This document shows, piece after piece, positions 55,513 to 64,000 of a stretch of 64,000 nt of DNA. Numbering within the stretch: position 1 is the stretch's first letter; each line of letters starts with the position of its first letter. Both the position numbers and the translations under genes were made by a program. The notes beneath the pieces were generated by a model that saw only the letters and a list, made by a program, of their open reading frames with translations, was not told the origin of the DNA and did not search any database. Origin of the DNA: Isoetes taiwanensis (taxonomy: Eukaryota; Streptophyta; Lycopodiopsida; Isoetales; Isoetaceae); the NCBI GenBank assembly GCA_021234155.1, contig JAJEKV010000003.1:21622386-21686385 (forward strand), read 5' to 3'.

Positions 55513-58500
55513 GAATCCGTTCTGCCATCCTGCTCCGTCCCATGAGTAAGTTCCAGATGTAGAATATAAAGTTCTTGGTACAGATGTATATTTTTGAAAA
55601 TGGGAGCCTTTTCCAGAGCCACGTTTTATTTTTAGCAGGGTTGCCTAACCCCAGTTTTAGAGTATCCACGTGTCATGCCACGTAAGCCATGCCGTCGGAT
55701 TTCATATTTTCCAATCCAACGGTCACGAGTATTCTAAAAATCCAGGTAATTCCTTCGTCTTCTACACCGGGCTCCGATTCACTCCGGCATGCGACTAAAT
55801 GTGCTTCGTTACCTGCTTCTTTGTATTTCTTTTAATTCAGTGCACGAGGCTAAGTAATGCTTTGCAGAGTAAGCAGCGGCTCATCAGGCATGCTCTACCC
55901 TTTCGCTGTTGCCAGTGCTCCGGGCACCCTCTCATGAAGGAATGTAATCGGATCATCCATAAGCTATTGTTGATTCCATACGTGATACCTGAATGAGTTG
56001 GGCATGCATTCTGTAGTGCGTGATGCCCTGAGCAGTTAGCAAAATGAGGAAAATGCATATGACAGTTTGCAGAAAAAGGGTATATTTCGAGTTTCGGGCA
56101 CGAAGGAAGAGGCACTTCAATATTGAACGGTCGTGGAAAAGGCTTTAATGAAGCTGATATCTCATTTTTTATCATTCTTTATTTTCTTCTAGTCACAGGT
56201 AATCAATCTTCATGTTGGGTTGAAAATTTAGCATTATAATAAGTGGAATTTACCAGGAGGATATGGAAATTCCTAGATTACACTGTATAGGTTCCAGGTC
56301 AATGGGATATTCATTAAAGTCTACCGAAGTTATGAAGCAGCAGGGAATCCCTGTAAACAAAGACTAAATGAGTTGCTTCAAAACACAAATGCCTAAAAAT
56401 TGAATATTTTAGAAGAGTATTTGCAGTGCTTACAGTGGATTAGATTCATTCACCTTCTTGGCTGACCATCTAATTCGGCAGAAACGTTTCTCCAAAGCTT
56501 TAGGTCAAACATCATTGGCTCGTTATCATTGCTTGCTGCCTCTAGAACATATGGCAATTTGGAACTTAGTTCTACCGATGGTCAGCGTTCCGTTTATCAG
56601 ATCAGAAGTGGTGATCATGTCTTGTCTAAACTTCTGATGAAGTAGATAGTCTTTTGCTCTTTACCTCGTAGTTAGAATGCTGGTAATTTGTTACCTAATT
56701 CTTGTCTATCTGTTGCCTCTATCATAGGTGAGGAAAAAAAACGTCTGAACTGTTTCTCCTACTTTGATATAGACATTGGTAGGCAAGGCTTTGGGAGAAT
56801 TATCCCTGGTTGGACTCCATGATGCATCCGAATATGTACTTATGTCAAGCATCTACATATGATTAATTTTAATGCATTCATGTGAGATGGAGATTCCCTG
56901 TTATAATGGACCCTGACTAATCCGCTGCAAGTTTAGACCCTGTCTTTTTCTTCCATTGTCTTCTAATTCGATATTTTTTATTTTTTGGCATTTGAATGCT
57001 TTGGGTCCCCAAATCACTGCAGGTAATAGTTAATAGTAGTATTGCAGAATGTGCAAGGGGATGTTTCGGCTGTAGACTCCACCACTACCAATGTTCATGA
57101 TCTGCCAATGTCTACTTCAGTTATCGAGCCAGAACGTTCTGTATCTTCGGCAAAGAATGCAGTGTATACGAGTTGCTTGATGGTGGTTTGAGTAAGTATT
57201 TTTAATATTCATTTCTTTCTTTATTGTGGAAGTAAGAGAATAAATGGCTTTTGGAAATTGTCAGTAGATCGATGCATGCTCATCTCTGTTACTTTAAAGA
57301 GGTATGAAGTAGGGAGACTCTTGGGATGCTTTCTCAATCTTCTGCAATGATATCGTGCTAACAATAGATTTCACGAGTAGCGTCTTAGCACCCAAAGCAT
57401 GTTTTGTTACAGCATCCAACTAGTTCTCTTTAAAAGTGGCACCATTTGTGTCCACGGACATTCTGAAACCTGGTTTATAAGAGGCAGTTACTGGCTTATA
57501 GGTTTCCATATAAAAGTTAGCCAAGAGCAATATGTTTCTGCTGGCAGATTTGTAATCTCAAAACTGTTATTGCAGTTGCTATTTATGCAGTTTATCAGCT
57601 CAATAGCTTATCAATGACGACCATCACCAACATATAAAGCATCAATTGAAGTTCTACCTTGGTTTTATTTGTAACAGAGATTAGGATTTATGTCGATTCT
57701 GTTATAGCTATTCTGCAAGAGACTATTGATTTTGCATATTAGCACTGCGGAGCATGTGTGACTCTTGTTGGATTTGCAAACCGGATCCTCCTATCCTTGT
57801 GAATCCTAGAGATTATTTCTTATAGAGCTCCTTCTTGCAAATTTCCATTCAAGGAAGCTCACTACATTGATATAAAGGCCACCATTGCTTCATAAATGTA
57901 ATTATTTGCTTAAAAAACAGTAGTCATATTTGCTGCTAGAGCAAAGTCTTTAGTTTAATTTGAACATTTCTAATTTTGCTTTTTCTGAAGCAATTTCAGC
58001 CTTCTGCCTTTTGGAGTGGTTGTTCATTAATTAGCCTTTCCCTTTCTCTAGACATTCCAGGACTCAGAAAAGGTGTGGAAGTTGTATGTTAGACCCATGC
58101 CTCAGAGAATGTGTTCTTAGACGAGATAGAAACTATTGAAGCTGTGCATTTCTATTTGCATGAGCAGACGTGTGTAGAGAAAACTGCTCAAATAAGTATG
58201 TACCAAGCAAGAAACAATGACCCTTGCCCGTTTGAGCATTTAGAGACCAAGAACATGGACAGTGCTCCCTCATTGTACAATATTGTTCTGTGAAAGTTGG
58301 TTATATCAGCAATTTTGTTGGCTTGGTTCAGCTTTCACAATGCACAATGTGGCTCCTTTATGGTGTTACTGCAGTGACTTGGCTTGGTTGGTCTCCATTC
58401 TCATGCTTGATAGATTGGATGGGAAGACAAGTTTATGAAGGACAACCAAGTCACCATTCTATGCACCTGTCATACCCATATTGTGGCATTGTTGCTACAT

Positions 58501-59200
58501 GCAAGTGGTGATGGCTTGCCAAACATGAGGGACTTTCTGCAGTTGATTTGTGGGGGCTTCTGAGAAGTTGCAATTGCAGAAGGTCTAACACAGACACATG
58601 TGCTCATGGTAGAAAGCCGATAAATATTGTAATAGCCACTGCAGGATAATATATTACTTTAGAGGATTAATGCTACACTTACAACCTGTTGTACCTGAGC
58701 TATATCTGCATATCGTGATGGGTAAAGAAAGGATCTATTATACGGGACCAATGTCTGCAGCCAAATGCACATGCAGTGAAAGATAAAAGAGATTTGGCTT
58801 TCTTTGAGTCGTTATACTTTAATAGCTTTCATCTGCTTTTGTGTAGGAATGTCAAACGTAACTGAAATTTTCTTATAAACCATAACTAGCCCCACTGTCA
58901 TGTTTTATATATCAGAGTATATGTGGGGATGGATAGGAGATGAAACATTTTGAAAGCATCTTGGATTTACGGAAGGCCGGTTCCAAGTAAGGTATCTTTT
59001 CTGGATAATCAAACATTATTGTGCCCCACAACTGGATCCTTTTGTTAAAGCGAATATATCATTGTTACCAGATATTGAATCTGCCTACATTATAATTTAC
59101 ATGGTTGGAGCTCCTTTGCAGATTTTAAAGTTTTGTGTTCAAACCATGACATGCATAAATCCTTACCTATTGCTTATGAATTCAGTTTCTCTAATATCTA
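55513..59200. other. mostly unassigned, a few exon-like patches
   Basis: A GC-rich patch at 55680-56000 may be a promoter or first exon. One exon-like patch (57050-57198) reads VQGDVSAVDSTTTNVHDLPM between AG and GTAAGT. Another open stretch lies at 58111-58293. I cannot link them to a family. Confidence 0.25.
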
Positions 59201-59214
59201 ATTGTTTGCAGCCA

Positions 59215-59325
59215 GACATATCGACAACTTAAAGATCAAGACACCCATATTTCTCAAGCGATTGGGTGGATAATGGCCTTCATTGTGTTGTTTGTGTGCT
59301 GGAAATTCTGGAAAGAAACACTGTA
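59215..59325 (+). other. possible terminal exon with membrane anchor
   Basis: After TTGTTTGCAG the frame reads YRQLKDQDTHISQAIGWIMA then FIVLFVCWKFWKETL and a stop. That is one hydrophobic segment ending in a short basic/polar tail, as in tail-anchored proteins. It could be the last exon of a gene whose other exons lie at 55.7-59.2 kb. Weak call. Confidence 0.25.
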
Positions 59326-61084
59326 GAATGATAGTGCATAAGTAGTGGAAATCCCATGTTAGAAACGAGGGCATCTTCCTATGTTGTTGGTCATGGATTT
59401 TCTCCCTCTCACATTGCTTAACATCCAGATGTTCCACGGGTCTTTACGTGAAATGACGAACTATTACTAGTAAAACAGGAAATGGGAGGTTTCCAAACAA
59501 TGGTTGACCTAATGTGTTCCATATGCCTCTCCACAAGAAAAAAAAAAGGTGAGCATTGGTGTTGGAGGCTCCATCTCATATTATTCAAGTTAAAATTTTA
59601 GATCATTGGAGGAACTTATCGAGGCTTGAATATTACATTGTCCAACATTTAGCTAATAGCACAATGTGTACAAAATTAGATGGAACATTTAAATTCTAAA
59701 TTGGCATATGCTTTTCAAATTTGTCTTCATAAGAATGTGCTTACGGGCCATGTGTTGCTTCTTTTGTCTTTAGAAAAATATTGCAATGCAAATAGAAAAT
59801 GGGTTGTCCAACCTTTTCATTAAAACTTACTCTTCTTGACTCATCAAATCCACAATTTGAGCTTTATAGGGCCTTTTAAAATGCCGGTTCCAATAAAGGA
59901 TTTTAGAATTGCTGAGAAGGATGCAACTGAATGCCACTAAGAAATATATTTTTATTTTCCAATCCCAAAGAATTGAAGTTTTTTTTGACGAACGAAAGCC
60001 AAAATTTTTATTAAGAATTGAAGTTGTAGACAATGGATCTTTCTTGAAATAACAGAACCAGAACCTGAACCAACTCCCCATATCTTCGTTGCTTGCAAAC
60101 TTTCTGAGGATCAGGCAAGAGGAGTAAGACGATTGCTTGTCTAAAATGGGGCAAGAGGAGTAAGACGATTGCTTGTCTAAAATGGCTTACATTCCATTTA
60201 TAATTTGATTTTTTTTTTTCTTTTTTTGGCAAGGGGAGTAAGAAAATTGCTATCTAACTTAGCTCATCCCACCTTAGTTACTTGTGGATGCTAGCCATAT
60301 GTCAGGGCATTGCAATATCTAGCCCATCTATTTTGGGCAATAACTAGAGACAGTATCACCAACATTTTAGTTGGCGGTCATCCATTTATGGGCGATAACT
60401 ACAAAAGATACCAGTAGCACAAATTCTCCCCAATTTCTTTTGATCAACATTAACTTTTTCACCATTATGAATGCGATACCATCGAGCTACATTATATTAG
60501 TGACCTTTCCTTAGATTTGGTTACACCTATAAGTTTATTCTAATCACTGAAATAGCAATAAATTTTTGTTGCTACAAGCATTGCATCTTGATTCTAGATC
60601 TGAACTCATCCCCCAAGCTTGGGATAGGTGCATTGGTACACTTATAATCTATAGCATGAGAAAATTTTGCATTGCCACACTTTTCTTCTTTCATCAAGGC
60701 ACTCGTCCAAGTAAGAGAATACAGATTAAATGCAGCAGGGGGAGTGCAACCATGAGTGACTAGTTTGTAGTTTGTAAAGAATATAAGAATATCATCTACA
60801 ATAATACTGAACAATCGACCAACCTCGACCATACAAATCTTGGAAGCTTTTTCTAGACACCATCTTCCAAGATTCATTATCCTCTTCCAATTCCAAGATA
60901 CCAAGCCCTATGATGTCCTACTTTATATTCCTCAAAAATTCGAACAAAATAGTTACAAAGTATTTGCCTCTATATATAAAACTTGCAATGCAACTCCAGT
61001 ACTCATCATGCTCATCACCATTCTCTCCCAGTGGAAACTCAAATGGGTTAAATTGGAATTCAATGTGCATGTGCAAGCATCCCT
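59326..61084. other. unassigned
   Basis: No supported gene. It contains the 37-bp tandem duplication listed next. Confidence 0.4.
60115..60190. repeat. tandem duplication, 37 bp x 2
   Basis: GGCAAGAGGAGTAAGACGAT and TGCTTGTCTAAAATGG are repeated head to tail. A third, diverged half copy (GGCAAGGGGAGTAAGAAAAT) follows at about 60228. Confidence 0.88.
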
Positions 61085-61530
61085 AGAAATGCAAGAACGG
61101 GTAAGGAAAGGGAAACCTTCAAACATTATAAGAAGAAAGATAATCTATTGTACTTCAAGGACAAGCTATGCGCTCCAGAGTCATTAGGAGTGGGAGTTTG
61201 ATCCTTCATGACACACGTAATAGCCTTATTGCCGGTCCCACTAGATTTATCAAAACCTAATTCGAAGTAACTATCATTGACCAGACATGAAGATCCAGAT
61301 AGCGAAGTACATCTGTGAAAGTAGACGAAGGCGAAACAACTCCAAATTCTAGGTCAGTTGGAACCGTTGTTCATTTTGGATGCAAAATGGGAGGTCATAA
61401 CTATAGACTTCATAACTGGTCTCCCAAGGATAGCAATGAGCTATGATGCCTTAACAGTAGTGGTTGGCAAAATATCTAAGATGGCACATTTCTTGCCATG
61501 TTGAACCATTTACAACCTTAGATGCTGCCT
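61085..61530 (+). pseudogene. gypsy integrase N-terminal relic (plus strand)
   Basis: Broken frames read LLYFKDKLCAPESLG, LILHDTRNSLIAGPTRFIKT and SKMAHFLPC. These line up with [32 protein letters not shown] and SKMAHFVPC in the pol gene of the 16.1-kb chromovirus. This is a fragment of a related element on the opposite strand, with large losses in the zinc-finger region. It ends where LINE coding starts. Confidence 0.8.
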
Positions 61531-63842
61531 TGCTCATTGACGCCCTCGGTGCAGCTGCAGAGAGGTGTTTTGGGAGAAGTTGCCCCCGACAAACCTCGAG
61601 AGCTACGACCTTTTTGCATAACCAGTGGTTCGATGCCGAGTGCAAAGAGCGCAAACGCTAGCTCTGCCAAGTCACAGACCTTGCTCTATGCTCGGATGCA
61701 GTCAAGCAATACTGCACTTTCCTTAAGGCTAGAAAGGTCAGGTACATTACGGCCCATCAACAGGAAATGTTCTTCCTCCTGGAACGTCATCCCAGGACCT
61801 TCTGGCGGAGAGTGCTCAGGAGGCCAGTGCCGCCCATAGGAAACATCACTCCAGACCAGTGGGGGCAATACCTAAAGCAGCTTTACGTCTCTGAGGGTGC
61901 ATGGGCAGCATTACCCCCCCAGCATGGCCCAATACTAGAAATCACAGAGGCAGAGGTAATGCAGGACCTGCAACGTCTAGCCAATGGAAAAGCACTAGAC
62001 CTTGATGGCATGCAGGCTGGTTACTCAAGTGGGCAGGATCACCCATGGCACCGGTACTGACCGACATGTTCAACAAGGCATTGCGGGAAGGTCTTCCCCA
62101 GCAATGGACCACTAGCAGGGTTGTCCCAATCTACAGGCAAGAGACCGCATTGCCCAGCCAATTACCGGACCATCATGATCAACTCAGTGTTTGCAAAGCT
62201 CCTCGCCGGGATCCTCGAGCGGCAGTTGACAGGATGGGCAGAAACAACAGAAGTGCGGGCACTTACACGAGCAGGATTCAGGCCGAGGCACTCAACCATA
62301 GATCATATCTTCACGCTGCCGACTCTAGTTGAGGACAGCAGGAACCGTCGGTAAGATCTGTATTGCTGCTTCGTAGACTTCGCCAAGGCTTTTGACATTG
62401 TGCATCGGGAAAAGCTGTGGGCAAGATTGCAGCAGCTAGACGTCCCTGCCGAACACGGTGTACAGGTTATATGAGACATGCACCGGCTGGCTCTAGCAGG
62501 CCAACCATTCGAGAGTAGTATCGGGGTCTGCCATGGATGCCCTCTCTCTCCCACACTATTTGGCATGTATATTGATCAGCTGGAGAGATGGCTCGCTGAT
62601 AATGGAGGCACTGGGACTCACCTTTTACACCAGATCATCAAGCAACTGATCTATGCCGACGATGCGGACCTCCTAGCACACACTCATGCAGACATGCAGC
62701 GCCATCTCGATGCCCTGGACATATTTTGCCAGGTGACTGACGTGTGCGTCAACTTAGCCAAAACTAAGGTAGTTCTGGTATCATCCGCATGCCAGCCAAC
62801 ACCTCCAATCCCCAGTTATCGTGGCCAAAATGTTGAAGTGGTGCTTGCTTACAAATATTGGGGGTGGAGTTCCCGCCGACCATGAACTGGGACAATTCCA
62901 TCCGCTTGCAAGCCGCAGCAGGTTGGAAGGCACTCTATGCAATGGTGAACAATAGCCGGCACAAGGCGGAGCTGTATGATTGGGCCCACCAATCGCATCT
63001 ATTCAAGGTGCTAGTAGAACCTGTGCTTTTGTACAGGGTCGAGGTCTGGGACCCAGTGATTTCCCTCGCCACTTGGAATGACTTGGAGCAGATGCAGAAA
63101 GCTTTCTTGGCACGAGCCATGGGGGTGAAGTCCACAGTTCCATACCAGATACTGTTGCAGGAAACAGATTTCTTGCCTCTTCAAATAGGGGCCCTTGACA
63201 GACACATCGTCTACTTCCAGAAGGTGGTCAACATGGATGATACTCGTCTCCCTCACCACTATGGCAAGGGGGCCTCAACGCCTAAAAGTCTGTTGGTAGG
63301 AAAAGAGAGCTCAGTGGCTGGCTAGATGGATTATGCAGGAGCACAAGTGCATCGAAGTGCAAACGGAGGCAGATTGCCGCAGTCTTAGACAGTACCTTGA
63401 CGTATGCTTCCTCAGTAAGCTATGGGATGTCAGCACCCTTGAACAGGTCAAGACCGCAAATTATCAACGCCACATAAATCCCAAGTTGGAGCGGGCCCCG
63501 CAATGCTACATGCACACTCATCTACCCATGAAAAAGCGCAGATCTATTGCCTCTATCCACACAGGTGCACACCATCTCCGGATTGAGATAGGGAGATGGG
63601 TTGGGGAGCTGCATTAGGAGAGGCTTTGTTAACGCTGCCAGGTTGGAGCTGTGGAAGACGAATGTTACAACCTTCAGAGTTGTCCGGCATATGATGACAT
63701 TCGGATACGCTATGTTGAACTGGTCCATCCTGGCCAGCCCCTGCATGAGATGCTGAGCACGAGCTCGGTACGGAGGTTGGGCTCATACATTCAAGAGATC
63801 ATGGATCGCCGAGATCAGCTCGGCCCTCGGGCATTTACCTGA
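61531..63842 (+). pseudogene. LINE B reverse transcriptase ORF, frameshifted
   Basis: Pieces in order are: LQRLANGKALDLDG (61980), NYRTIMINSVFAKLLAGIL, FRPRHSTIDHI, CCFVDFAKAFDIVHR (palm motif A, near 62370), GVCHGCPLSPTLFGMYIDQL, QLIYADDADLL (catalytic pair, near 62655), AGWKALYAMVNNS and VEPVLLYRVEVWDPV. The end is YNLQSCPAYDDIRIRYVEL (63660 onward), which keeps part of the zinc knuckle. At least five frame changes or stops are present. Confidence 0.87.
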
Positions 63843-64000
63843 CACATGTACATATTTCTGTCTATATTTGTTTTTGTATTTGTACAGTTTGACAGCAAGC
63901 CTATTCCTATCACGATTTTTTCCCCAAACAATCCTTTAGGACGGGGAGGGGGTTTTTTAACCAGGACAGTAATACGCTTGCTGCACCTCCTGTTTGGGTC
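61531..64000 (+). mobile_element. LINE B, second copy of the left-end LINE family
   Basis: Broken frames cover most of an RT-bearing ORF and run off the window's right edge in a G/T-rich 3' region (GGACGGGGAGGGGGTTTTTT at ~63940). It is more complete than LINE A at the 5' side and shares the same C-terminal half. Confidence 0.87.

Noticed and set aside
1-64000. CRISPR arrays, rRNA genes or complete tRNA genes
   Set aside because: No regularly spaced identical repeats with unique spacers, no rRNA sequence, and no full cloverleaf. The palindrome array at 51.8-52.2 kb has similar, not unique, spacers.

Overview
This window is repeat-rich nuclear DNA of a land plant. The evidence is a primer-binding site complementary to plant initiator tRNA-Met, a PLATZ zinc-finger gene with plant-type exons, an SBP-box fragment, a plastid-type phospholipase A1 pseudogene, a CER1-like gene fragment, and plant chromovirus, L1 and Mutator-like (MULE) families. 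I cannot name the species. The density and variety of old nested elements would fit a large genome (fern, gymnosperm or bryophyte as readily as a flowering plant).

Layout. 1-1758: 3' half of a LINE (+), ending in a CCCT microsatellite. About 1.85-21.1 kb: a decayed L1 on the minus strand, split by a 16.1-kb Ty3/gypsy chromovirus (3047-19154, minus strand, TSD TAGAA). 21.1-26.1 kb: a ~306-bp satellite-like array, a CER1-like exon relic and a 222-bp poly(A) LINE insert. 26.8-28.1 kb: an intact-looking PLATZ gene. 28.3-31.6 kb: nothing recognisable. 32.08-39.58 kb: a MULE with ~280-bp TIRs, an apparently intact six-exon transposase (minus) and a convergent C2H2/Ulp1-protease gene (plus). 39.8-42.7 kb: a foldback element, a truncated SBP gene and a phospholipase pseudogene. 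45.0-50.9 kb: a second chromovirus (minus, TSD GAAGA). 50.9-53.1 kb: an unknown broken gene interrupted by an intron-like segment carrying seven copies of a 22-bp palindrome. 55.0-55.5 kb: an F-box fragment. 55.6-61.0 kb: mostly unassigned DNA. 61.1-64.0 kb: a gypsy integrase relic followed by a second copy of the LINE family seen at the left end.

The most remarkable content lies inside the 16.1-kb chromovirus. Between its primer-binding site and gag it carries two extra genes, both in the element's own orientation. The first (15835-17080) begins with the exact start of histone H3 (M-ARTKQTARK) and ends with a histone H3 fold running to the GER terminus, with about 300 charged, coiled-coil-like residues between. 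The second (13608-15133) encodes about 500 residues that I cannot assign. Each has the same TATA decamer 85-101 bp upstream of its ATG and, further upstream, a pair of matching ~60-bp hairpins. The element also encodes a chromodomain, the module that in related proteins reads methylated H3. It therefore carries both an H3-like protein and a potential H3 reader. This copy is inactive: both extra genes have early stops or frameshifts, pol is frameshifted, and a 3.3-kb insertion separates protease from reverse transcriptase.
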